Assembly: GCF_014205155.1 (NCBI RefSeq)
Contig: NZ_JACHMX010000001.1
Coordinates: forward strand, 744,001-808,000
DNA: 64,000 nucleotides
Direction: 5' to 3'
Origin: Amycolatopsis umgeniensis
GTDB taxonomy: Bacteria; Actinomycetota; Actinomycetes; Mycobacteriales; Pseudonocardiaceae
A model generated the notes under the pieces. The model saw only the letters and a program-made list of their open reading frames with translations, searched no databases and was not told the DNA's origin. Numbering within the stretch: position 1 is the stretch's first letter; each line of letters begins with the position of its first letter. The position numbers were made by a program, and so were the translations under genes. Below are positions 26,767-33,839 of the stretch, piece by piece.

Positions 26767-26880
26767 CCTCCTCGAACTCGAAGTTCGAGGTCTCCTTCGC
26801 CCGGCGGGGCGGCCTCCCGGGGACACCAGCGGGGTGTCCGTACTGACCGGGCAGACTCTTGGGAAGTACTCCCCTCGTCG
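26767..26880 (-). promoter_or_regulatory. Probable yybP-ykoY-type manganese riboswitch leader
   Basis: The transcript leader of the TerC gene begins near GGGGAGUA (26874-26867), a hallmark of yybP-ykoY RNAs, includes the paired arms GGACACC / GGTGTCC (26841-26820 region), and ends with GGCGAAGGAGACC (around 26802-26789). A 9-bp hairpin CCTCGAACT / AGTTCGAGG (26790-26770) then overlaps the first bases of the GAGGAGG binding site and can serve as the expression platform. The motif memory and the TerC context support the assignment; a covariance-model search was not possible. Confidence 0.55.
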
Positions 26881-26884
26881 GTCC

Positions 26885-26912
26885 AGTATGCCACTTGGTA
26901 AAGAGATGTTAA
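26885..26912 (-). promoter_or_regulatory. Promoter of the TerC leader transcript
   Basis: TTAACA (26912-26907), 16 bases, then CATACT (26890-26885) on the minus strand: a near-consensus housekeeping promoter. Transcription would start about 5-10 bases before the GGGGAGUA of the riboswitch-like leader. Confidence 0.5.
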
Positions 26913-26937
26913 AGATGGGGCTGAAGGACGCCTTCCC

Positions 26938-27741
26938 CTAGGCCGGGCCGTCCCGCAGCACGCCGCGCACCGCGTCGACGGACAGGTCGTCCCACGGGAA
27001 CTCGGCCATCCACCAGGTCGCCCCCGCCTTCGCATACGGCGCGAGGTCCGTGCCCGCCGGGACACCGATCGCGAAGTCGTAAGGCGCCTCGTCGTCCTCA
27101 CGCAACGCGGTGATCGTCTCGACCGCCTCGGCGAACTCGTCCGCGTGCGGCAGGTTCACCGGGAAGAACCCGTCGTACCGGGCGGCCCTGCGCATCGGCT
27201 TCACCTTCCCGGGGAAGCCCGCCAGCCACACGGGAACCGGCCGCATGGGACGAGGCAGGAAGGTGATGTCGTCGACCGTGTAATGCTTTCCGTGATGCCG
27301 TACGGGTTCACCGGACCAAGCGGCCGTGAGGATCTCGAGCGACTCGTCCAGCATCTCGCCGCGTTTGCGATCGTCCAGCTCGTCGCCGGTCTTCGAGAAC
27401 TCCGCGCCGAACCGGTCACTGCCGAGTCCCGCGCCGAGGATCAGCCTTCCGCCGCTCAACCGGTCCAAAGTGGCCGTCTCGCGGGCGAGCTTGACCGGAC
27501 GACGGCGGGCGAGCGGCGTGACCATCGGCCCGAAGACGAGGTTCTCGGTGGCGGACGCGACGGCGGCGAGCGTGATCCACGGGTCGGCGACGGCGCGCAC
27601 CGGCTCCTGCCAGCGGATGTGGTCCCAGACGAACAGGCCGTGCCAGCCCGCTTCTTCGGCCTCGGCGGCGAGGCGCGCGACGATCACCGGGTCGGCCAGC
27701 TCGTCGAAGATCGGCAGCCAGAGTGCTGAGCGCAGATTCAT
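26938..27741 (-). CDS. LLM-class flavin-dependent oxidoreductase
   Basis: A 267-residue TIM-barrel protein of the luciferase-like monooxygenase superfamily; members use FMN or coenzyme F420. Typical segments are WHGLFVWDHIRW, LVFGPMVTPLARRRPVKLAR, ETATLDRLSGGRLILGAGLG and PVPVWLAGFPGKVKPMRRAARYDGFFP. The length is normal for the short F420-type subgroup. ATG 27741 starts the domain directly; the frame is open further upstream only because it reads through a GTGAAGG-type palindrome, so that extension is rejected. The binding site before ATG 27741 is weak. The substrate cannot be inferred. Confidence 0.85.
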   Translation of the reverse strand: MNLRSALWLPIFDELADPVIVARLAAEAEEAGWHGLFVWDHIRWQEPVRAVADPWITLAAVASATENLVFGPMVTPLARRRPVKLARETATLDRLSGGRLILGAGLGSDRFGAEFSKTGDELDDRKRGEMLDESLEILTAAWSGEPVRHHGKHYTVDDITFLPRPMRPVPVWLAGFPGKVKPMRRAARYDGFFPVNLPHADEFAEAVETITALREDDEAPYDFAIGVPAGTDLAPYAKAGATWWMAEFPWDDLSVDAVRGVLRDGPA

Positions 27742-27790
27742 TCTGCGACCGTACGAGTGTTGGGGCCGCCGTGGCGAGCCTCGCAAGTCC

Positions 27791-27837
27791 GTGAAGGACT
27801 CCTTCCCTACCTTCAGAGTAGGCAAGGAGTCCTTCAC
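27791..27837. repeat. GTGAAGG-type long palindrome, copy 3
   Basis: Arms GTGAAGGACTCCTTCCCTAC (27791-27810) and GTAGGCAAGGAGTCCTTCAC (27818-27837) with one mismatched position. It separates the oxidoreductase gene start from the end of the glycosyltransferase gene and could terminate the glycosyltransferase operon. Confidence 0.85.
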
Positions 27838-27853
27838 GGCCCTGAACCGCGCG

Positions 27854-29083
27854 TCACGACACCGTCAACAGCACCTCACGGGCCCGAGCCACTCCGTCCT
27901 CCTCACGCAACCGCGCGGCCACGTACTGCGCCTCGCGACGGAACAGCAGATTGCCGGACAGCTCCAGCAGACGCGCGGTCAAAGCGTCCGCGGTGAGCTC
28001 CCGTAACGGCAGCGGCCGGGGCCCGGCGCCCAGACGCGACACCCGGTCGCCCCAGTAGGGCTGGTCGGAGAAGACCGGGCAGACCAGCGACGGGACGCCT
28101 GCCCGCAGCGCCGCGGCGGTCGTCCCCGCGCCACCGTGATGCACGACGGCGGCGGTACGCGGGAAGAGCCACGCGTGCGGAACGTCTTGAATCGTCAGCA
28201 AGTCCTCGTCGTCGGACTCCGCATCGGTGGCGAGAAGACCGCGCAACCCCAACCCGCGCAGCGCCGTGCGGACGGCGGCGAACGTCCGCTCCGCCTCCGA
28301 CGGCCGCATGCTGCCGAAACCGACGTACACCGGAGGCGGCCCCGAAGCGAGGAAGTCGCGCAGACGTGGGTCCGGCCGCCACGCGACGGGAGGATCGAGG
28401 AACCAGTACCCGGTGACGTGGACCCGGACTGGCCAATCCTTCGGCCGGGGCACCACGGCGTCGGAAAATCCGCACAGTACCGGGGTTTCCTTCCGCCGGG
28501 GTCCGCACCAGCCCGCCGGCGGCAGGTCGAGCGACCGGTCTCGCCAGCGGTCCACCTCGGGCCGCAGCACTTGCCAGGCGACGGTGTCGACGGCACGGAA
28601 GCTCAGCCGCCGCCCACAAGGTCCGAGCCTGGCGGCCCACGGCAGCAGCGGATGCGCGAACATCCGGGTCGGCACGCTCGGCTGGTAGTGCAGTTCGACG
28701 TCGGGGACGCCGAGCGAGGCGCCCAGATGTGCGCCGAGGAATCCCAAGGTCGGCGCGAGCACCAGGTCCGCGCCTGCCGCTCCTCGCTGGACGTCGGCCA
28801 GCAGGCGTTCCAGCACGGGTGCCAGCGCCCCTCGCAGCCCGCGCAAGAACGTCGCGGGAGTGCGACCGCCCTCGGTCCATTCGCGACCGCCGTCGGAACC
28901 GAGGATCTCACCGGGATCGGCCGAAAGCGGCGCGAACTCAAGCCCGTATCCGGTCACCAGTTCCCGGAACCGCTCGGCCGCCAGCACTCGCACCCGATCA
29001 CCGTCGAGACCGCGCCCCAACGCGATACACGGCTGAACGTCGCCCCGCGAGCCGGGAGCGACGATCACGACCAGCCGGGTCAC
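27854..29083 (-). CDS. Family 1 glycosyltransferase (UGT/GtfE-like)
   Basis: A 409-residue GT-B fold glycosyltransferase of family GT1, which transfers a sugar from a nucleotide sugar to a lipid or natural product. N-terminal IVAPGSRGDVQPCIALGRGL is the acceptor-domain signature; the C-terminal donor site has PVYVGFGSMRPSEAER and the HGGAGTT motif (VVHHGGAGTTAAALRAGVPSL) that binds the nucleotide. GTG 29083 overlaps the reductase stop (GTGA), so it is the last gene of a coupled esterase-reductase-glycosyltransferase operon. Similar enzymes glycosylate sterols, glycopeptides or phenolic glycolipids. In this context a lipid or lipid-linked acceptor is likely. A palindrome follows the stop. Confidence 0.87.
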   Translation of the reverse strand: MTRLVVIVAPGSRGDVQPCIALGRGLDGDRVRVLAAERFRELVTGYGLEFAPLSADPGEILGSDGGREWTEGGRTPATFLRGLRGALAPVLERLLADVQRGAAGADLVLAPTLGFLGAHLGASLGVPDVELHYQPSVPTRMFAHPLLPWAARLGPCGRRLSFRAVDTVAWQVLRPEVDRWRDRSLDLPPAGWCGPRRKETPVLCGFSDAVVPRPKDWPVRVHVTGYWFLDPPVAWRPDPRLRDFLASGPPPVYVGFGSMRPSEAERTFAAVRTALRGLGLRGLLATDAESDDEDLLTIQDVPHAWLFPRTAAVVHHGGAGTTAAALRAGVPSLVCPVFSDQPYWGDRVSRLGAGPRPLPLRELTADALTARLLELSGNLLFRREAQYVAARLREEDGVARAREVLLTVS

Positions 29084-29913
29084 CGCTTCGCCGCCGTCAA
29101 CCGGTAGCGGAGGCGGAACGGCAGGTTCGCCAGCACCGCGGCGATCCGCGCGTCCCTGCCCACCAGGTACCGCGGCGCGATGCGACGAGCGGTCAGCGCG
29201 TGGACCACGACCCGTGCCGCCCGCTCGGGCGGCACCCCGGCCCGCGCGGAGCGTTCCGCGCTGCGTTCGGCCTCTTCCAGTTGTGCCGCATAGGTTTTCC
29301 TCGCGGCTTCCGGCAAAGCGGCGCGCACCTCCTCTGCGGCGGCGCGGGCGCGTGGCCAGATCGAGGTGGCGACGGCCCCGGGCTCGACGAGCACGACGCC
29401 GATCCCCGACGGGGCCAGTTCGGCGCGCAGGCTGTCGGTCAAGCCGACCAGCGCGAACTTCGACGTGTGATAGGGCCCGACCATCGGCCCCGCGATACGC
29501 CCGCCCATCGACCCGACCGTCACCACCCTGGCGGCCGACGCGGCGCGCAACGCGGGCAACATCGCTTGCGTGACGGCGAGCTGACCGGTGACGTTGACTT
29601 CCAGCTGCTGCCGGAAATCCTCGAGCGGGACGTGTTCCAGCGGTCCGGGCCGGGCCATCCCCGCGTTGTTCACCAACCCCCGCAACGGCCCCGCCGCCGC
29701 GACTTTCTCCCCGCACGCCGCGATCGACGCCGTGTCCCGGAGATCCATCCGCAGCACGGTGACCGCTTCGCCGTACGTACGGGCGAGTTCCGTTTCGTCC
29801 GCGTCGGTGCGCACACTGGCCCAGACGTGGGCACCCCGGCGGACGAGTTCGGTCACGCAGGAACGGCCGATCCCGCTCGAAGCGCCGGTGACCACAAAGG
29901 ACGGACGTGTCAC
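29080..29913 (-). CDS. Short-chain dehydrogenase/reductase
   Basis: A 277-residue classical SDR. The nucleotide-binding motif is VVTGASSGIGRS (residues 8-19), NNAG is in GLVNNAGMARPG, the catalytic Ser is in VTVGSMGG and the active-site pair is Y-x-x-x-K in GPYHTSKFAL. The C-terminal extension after VEPGAVATSIW is basic and helical. GTG 29913 has GGAGG 4 nt upstream and overlaps the esterase stop; its own stop overlaps the glycosyltransferase start. Mycobacteria use an SDR of this kind (CmrA) to reduce the 3-keto product of Pks13. A matching role on the product of the neighbouring PKS is a context-based inference. Confidence 0.88.
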   Translation of the reverse strand: MTRPSFVVTGASSGIGRSCVTELVRRGAHVWASVRTDADETELARTYGEAVTVLRMDLRDTASIAACGEKVAAAGPLRGLVNNAGMARPGPLEHVPLEDFRQQLEVNVTGQLAVTQAMLPALRAASAARVVTVGSMGGRIAGPMVGPYHTSKFALVGLTDSLRAELAPSGIGVVLVEPGAVATSIWPRARAAAEEVRAALPEAARKTYAAQLEEAERSAERSARAGVPPERAARVVVHALTARRIAPRYLVGRDARIAAVLANLPFRLRYRLTAAKR

Positions 29914-30956
29914 GACACCTCCCCCGCCTTCACCGGCGCGGAGAGCGCGCGCAGCATCCGCGGCCAGGTCTTGTGCAGCTGGTCCTGCCAGTACGCCCAA
30001 TGGTGCGTGCCCGGCCCGTAGAAGTCCGTCATGACCGGGACCCCGAGCCGGTTCAGCCGGTCCGCCATCGCCGTCGTCTGACCGGAGCACAGGAATTCGA
30101 GCAGCATCGCGCCGGGCAGCACGTCGATCGGCAGCTTCCCGTCGAACGGCCCCGGCAGACCGTTCCCCGTCGACAGGTACAGCTCGGTACCGCGCAGGCG
30201 ATCGGCGTTCACCAGCGGATCGTGCGCGTCCCAGCGGGACGCCTCGCGCCGCCGGTCACCCCAGAGCGCCTCGGGATCCTGTCTGGCGGAAGCGACGATC
30301 GCGCTGGTCAGCAGCTCGCCGTACGGGCCGGTGGGGTTGAGGTTGCCGCTGAACGATCCGGCGAACCGGAACACCCCCGGCCGCCGGGCGGCGAGTTCCA
30401 CCGCGCCGTAGCCACCGAGCGAGAGCCCGGCGGCCACCCGCCGCCCGTCCCCGCGATAGGCGCGATCGATCAGCTGCGGGATCTCGACGGCGGTGAAGGT
30501 CTCCCATTGATTGAGAACGACGTCCTTACCGTGATTCCACCAGTCGGAAAAGAACCCCGCGGAACCGGAACCCGGCATCACCACCAGGGCGCCGGAGTCG
30601 TCGGCGAGCTTCCGGATGTCGGTGTTGGCCGTCCAGCCGCGGTAGTCCTGCAGCCGCGTCTCCCCCGCGAGCAGGTACACGGCCGGCCACTTGCGGCCGG
30701 GCTCGGCGTCCCACCCCGACGGCAGGATCAGCCGGACCATCGCGTAGCTCCCGACGCCGACCGAGCGCACGGTGAGGTCCAGCATCCGAGGGTCACCGTC
30801 CACAGTGGTCTGGGCGACGACGTGCGAGCCGTCGTCGGCGCGGGCGTCCGGGACACCGCTCTCGGCCCTCGCCGGGGCGGTGACGACGCCGGTCAGCGAG
30901 CACGTCACGGCCGTCAGCAGCGCGACGGCCCAGAGCCGCCTCGAAGTAGTGCGCAT
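29910..30956 (-). CDS. Antigen 85 / mycolyltransferase-like esterase
   Basis: A 348-residue secreted alpha/beta hydrolase. A signal peptide (residues 1-31, ending APARAES) precedes the esterase domain. The run PAVYLLAGETRLQDYRGWTA, VVMPGSGSAGFFSDWW, QWETFTAVEIPQLIDRAY, nucleophile Ser179 in AAGLSLGGYGAVE, and the closing THHWAYWQDQLHKTWP follow the order and spacing of corynebacterial and mycobacterial mycolyltransferases (Ag85, MytA), whose last motif is H-x-W-x-Y-W. Those enzymes move mycolic acids between trehalose and arabinogalactan. ATG 30956 follows AAAGGA by 6 nt. It leads an operon with a reductase and a glycosyltransferase and is divergent from the acyl-AMP ligase and PKS genes. Acceptor and acyl donor are unknown. 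Confidence 0.8.
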   Translation of the reverse strand: MRTTSRRLWAVALLTAVTCSLTGVVTAPARAESGVPDARADDGSHVVAQTTVDGDPRMLDLTVRSVGVGSYAMVRLILPSGWDAEPGRKWPAVYLLAGETRLQDYRGWTANTDIRKLADDSGALVVMPGSGSAGFFSDWWNHGKDVVLNQWETFTAVEIPQLIDRAYRGDGRRVAAGLSLGGYGAVELAARRPGVFRFAGSFSGNLNPTGPYGELLTSAIVASARQDPEALWGDRRREASRWDAHDPLVNADRLRGTELYLSTGNGLPGPFDGKLPIDVLPGAMLLEFLCSGQTTAMADRLNRLGVPVMTDFYGPGTHHWAYWQDQLHKTWPRMLRALSAPVKAGEVS

Positions 30957-31403
30957 ACGCAATCCTTTGTCCCGGTCGTTCGACAGAATTCGAAAATGTG
31001 ACGGCGATTACCCGGCAAAGAAATCCGGAGGTGTCGACACGTTAAGCGGAAGAACCCCCTCCGAGCAATTGTCCTGCTCACAATCCGGGAGGACAATGTG
31101 AATGCCAGGGAAACAAAAAATGCGTCGGCCTCCCCCATCAGGGTGACCCGTCGCTCACGGACGGTGAGCGACAGTGGCACGGGGGTACCAGATTGGCTCG
31201 CACACCTGCAAAAAGTCCGGAAGCCCCAGGTCACACCCAGTACACGAAGGACATTTACGTTCTCTTGACACCTTCCGGTATTCGATTTCCCGTCGTAGCC
31301 TTCGTCATGCCGCCCGGGTTCGGCGTCCACTGACGCGACCCCGGCGCTTGTGTCCCACCGAAGGGACCGCGACCCCATCAGGACCCTTCCGAAAGGGCTA
31401 TTC
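30957..31403. other. Divergent promoter region of the lipid cluster
   Basis: This 447-base region separates the leftward esterase operon from the rightward secreted protein and FAAL-PKS operon. It is relatively A+T-rich and contains an 8-bp inverted repeat ATTGTCCT / AGGACAAT (31068-31075 and 31090-31097) and a GTGTCGACAC palindrome (31031-31040), either of which could be a regulator site. No frame here has a credible start or family. Confidence 0.5.
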
Positions 31404-32063
31404 ATGACTGCCCGAATTCGTGCGCTCGCCGTCTCCGCCGCCGCCTTGGCCACCATTTCCGGCGTACCCGGAGAATCGATTCAGGCGGCCGCGGCACCGC
31501 CTTCTCCCGTCGTTCCGCCCGCCGCCCTGCTACCGCCGGAGACCGTCCCGCACGCGTCCGCGCGCGACGGTTTCGACCTGGCCTCGGCACTGTCCACCCC
31601 GGACCGCGAGGAGAGCCGGGTCGACGTCGGCGGCTGTGAGGACGTCGTCCACGGCAGGCTGATCGGCACCGGCGCCGCAGGCCAGGGCTTCCAGTCGGCG
31701 GTGCCCGGCGGCCAGGTCTCCGAACTCGTCGCCCGCACGACGAACCCGCCCGACCTGACGGCCTGGGCCGCACAGGCCGCGCGGTGCTCCCAGGTGACGG
31801 TCGACGACGCGGCCGGTACCGCGGTGTCGACCGTCACCGTCCAGCCCCCGCCCACCGTGCCGGGCGCGAAAACCCTTTCCTACCAACAACTCCTGACGCT
31901 CCCCGGCCAGCCCCCCGAGCTGCCCGGACTGCGTCTGCGCACCGTCGCCATCGCCGCCGACGACGTACTGGTCGTACTTCGTGACGCCGGAACCACCGGC
32001 CTCGATCTCGACACCCTCGCCGTCGCCGCTTGGCGGCACGCCGCCGGACCGCTCGGCCGCTGA
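31404..32063 (+). CDS. Secreted protein with PknH-like sensor-type fold
   Basis: A 219-residue protein with an N-terminal signal peptide (ARIRALAVSAAALATISGVPG) and a Pro/Ala linker. The mature part has an alternating hydrophobic pattern and two cysteines (VGGCEDVV and QAARCSQVTV) spaced about 80 residues apart, as in the extracellular sensor domain of PknH and related mycobacterial proteins, where such cysteines form disulfides. That similarity is at the level of pattern only. It is 33 bp upstream of the fatty acyl-AMP ligase and in the same direction, so it probably belongs to the lipid operon. Export of lipid or sensing of envelope state would fit its location. Confidence 0.65.
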   Translation: MTARIRALAVSAAALATISGVPGESIQAAAAPPSPVVPPAALLPPETVPHASARDGFDLASALSTPDREESRVDVGGCEDVVHGRLIGTGAAGQGFQSAVPGGQVSELVARTTNPPDLTAWAAQAARCSQVTVDDAAGTAVSTVTVQPPPTVPGAKTLSYQQLLTLPGQPPELPGLRLRTVAIAADDVLVVLRDAGTTGLDLDTLAVAAWRHAAGPLGR

Positions 32064-32096
32064 ACCCCCGCACGACCGAACCCCGAGGAGACCGCC

Positions 32097-33839
32097 ATGT
32101 CCCTGGCCCCCGAGAACCTGCCCGCCACGGCCGGCCCCACCCTCCCCGCCTGCCTCCGGCATTGGGCGGACGTCGACGGCGACCGGCCCGCGCTGACCTT
32201 CGCCGACTTCGCGACCGATCGCGCCGGGCGACGACGGACCCTGACCTGGAAACAGCTCCAAGAGCGCGTCGACGCCGTCGCGGGGGCGCTGCCCGTCCGG
32301 CCCGGTGACCGGGTGGCCGTGCTGTGCCCGCAGAGCGCGGACTACGTCGTCGCCTTCCTCGGCGCGATCACCGCGGGCGCGATCGCCGTGCCGCTGTTCG
32401 ACCCCGGGCTGCCCGGGCACGCCGGACGCCTCGCCGCGGTGCTGACCGACTGCTCCCCCACCGCGGTCGTCACCACCGCGGCGGCCGAGGACGAGGTCCG
32501 CGAGTTCCTGGCCGGTCTGCCCGGCGGCGAGCGTGTCGCCGTCGTCGCGGCCGACCGGCCCGCCGAAGCTCCGGTCCGCGCGTGGCCCGCCCCGGAAGCG
32601 GCGCCGGACGACGTGGCGTACCTGCAGTACACCTCCGGTTCCACCCGCAGCCCGGCCGGCGTGGTGCTCACCCACGCGAACGTGCTGTCCAACGTGAGCC
32701 AGGCGGTGCACGGGCTCGGCATCGAACCGTCGGGAACCACCGTGTCCTGGCTGCCGCTGTTCCACGACATGGGTCTCGTTCTCGGCCTGATCACCCCGCT
32801 GGCGATGGGCATGCGGTCGGTGCTGATGGATCCGCTGGCCTTCATCGAACGGCCGGTGCGCTGGCTGGAGTTGCTGGGCGACCACAACGGGAGTTGGAGC
32901 GCGGCGCCGAACTTCGCGTTCCACTACGCCGCGAGCCGGGTGCGCGAAGAAGACCGCGCCAAACTGCGCCTCGACCGTGTCGCCGCGATCGTCAACGGCG
33001 CGGAGCCGATCAACCCCGACGTGCTCGACCGGTTCCACGCCGCCTTCGCCGCTTCCGGGTACACGCCGGACAAGACCCGGCCCTCCTACGGGCTGGCCGA
33101 GGCGACCGTGTTCGTCACCACCGGCCCCGGCGCTCCCCCGCGCGTCACCACGTTCGACCGCGCCGAACTCGGAACGGGGACGGCGCGGCAGGCGGACGAC
33201 GGCCTCCGGTTGGTCGCCTGCGGTGTCCCGGTGGGTCAGCACGTCGCGCTGGTCGATCCGGAAACCGGTGTCGCGCTGGACGACGGTTCGGTCGGCGAGA
33301 TCTGGGTCCACGGGCCCAACGTCGGCACCGGCTACTGGCAGAAACCGCTGGAGAGCACCGAAACCTTCGGCGCCCGGCTCACCGGCGACCACGACGGGCT
33401 CCCGGCGGGGCCTTGGCTGCGCACCGGCGATCTCGGCGTCCGCCACGACGGCGAGGTCTACATCGCGGGCCGTATCAAGGATCTGCTGATCGTCGACGGC
33501 CGCAACCACTACCCGCAGGACGTCGAAGCGACGGCCGCCTCGGCCGACCGCGACATCCGGCCGGGCAGCGTCGCCGCGTTCGCGGTCGCGGGCACCGACA
33601 CCGAAGCCGCGGTCATCGTCGCCGAACACCGCGGGCACACCGCGTTGACCACGGAGGACGAACGGGCGCTCGCCGCGTCGATCCGGCGGCTCGTCTCCGA
33701 CGCGCACGGGCTTTCGCTGCGTGACGTCGTCCTCGTCCCCGCGGGCCTGGTCCCGCGAACCTCCAGCGGCAAGATCGCGCGCGGCGCGTGCCGCGACCGT
33801 TACCTCGCCGGCGATTACGGAAAGGCCTTGGTGCGATGA
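32097..33839 (+). CDS. Fatty acyl-AMP ligase (FadD32-like FAAL)
   Basis: A 580-residue adenylate-forming enzyme that would activate a long-chain acid as acyl-AMP and load it on the N-terminal ACP of the adjacent PKS. Core motifs are YLQYTSGSTRSPAGVVLTHA (A3), SWLPLFHDMGLVLG, IVNGAEPINPD, PSYGLAEATVFVTT (A5) and WLRTGDLGVRHDGEVYIAGR (A7), with RTSSGKIARGACRD at the end. SGSTRSPAGVV and PSYGLAEAT are characteristic of FAALs, in particular of FadD32. Its stop overlaps the PKS start by ATGA, so the pair is coupled as fadD32-pks13 are in mycobacteria. Confidence 0.88.
   Translation: MSLAPENLPATAGPTLPACLRHWADVDGDRPALTFADFATDRAGRRRTLTWKQLQERVDAVAGALPVRPGDRVAVLCPQSADYVVAFLGAITAGAIAVPLFDPGLPGHAGRLAAVLTDCSPTAVVTTAAAEDEVREFLAGLPGGERVAVVAADRPAEAPVRAWPAPEAAPDDVAYLQYTSGSTRSPAGVVLTHANVLSNVSQAVHGLGIEPSGTTVSWLPLFHDMGLVLGLITPLAMGMRSVLMDPLAFIERPVRWLELLGDHNGSWSAAPNFAFHYAASRVREEDRAKLRLDRVAAIVNGAEPINPDVLDRFHAAFAASGYTPDKTRPSYGLAEATVFVTTGPGAPPRVTTFDRAELGTGTARQADDGLRLVACGVPVGQHVALVDPETGVALDDGSVGEIWVHGPNVGTGYWQKPLESTETFGARLTGDHDGLPAGPWLRTGDLGVRHDGEVYIAGRIKDLLIVDGRNHYPQDVEATAASADRDIRPGSVAAFAVAGTDTEAAVIVAEHRGHTALTTEDERALAASIRRLVSDAHGLSLRDVVLVPAGLVPRTSSGKIARGACRDRYLAGDYGKALVR

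Noticed and set aside
27742..27837. Upstream extension of the flavin-dependent oxidoreductase (start at 27837)
   Set aside because: The added 32 residues are a translation of the GTGAAGG palindrome; the domain starts at ATG 27741.
30914..31456. 180-codon leftward frame across the divergent promoter region
   Set aside because: Overlaps the signal-peptide regions of both flanking genes in the wrong frame, has no binding site and shows no domain.
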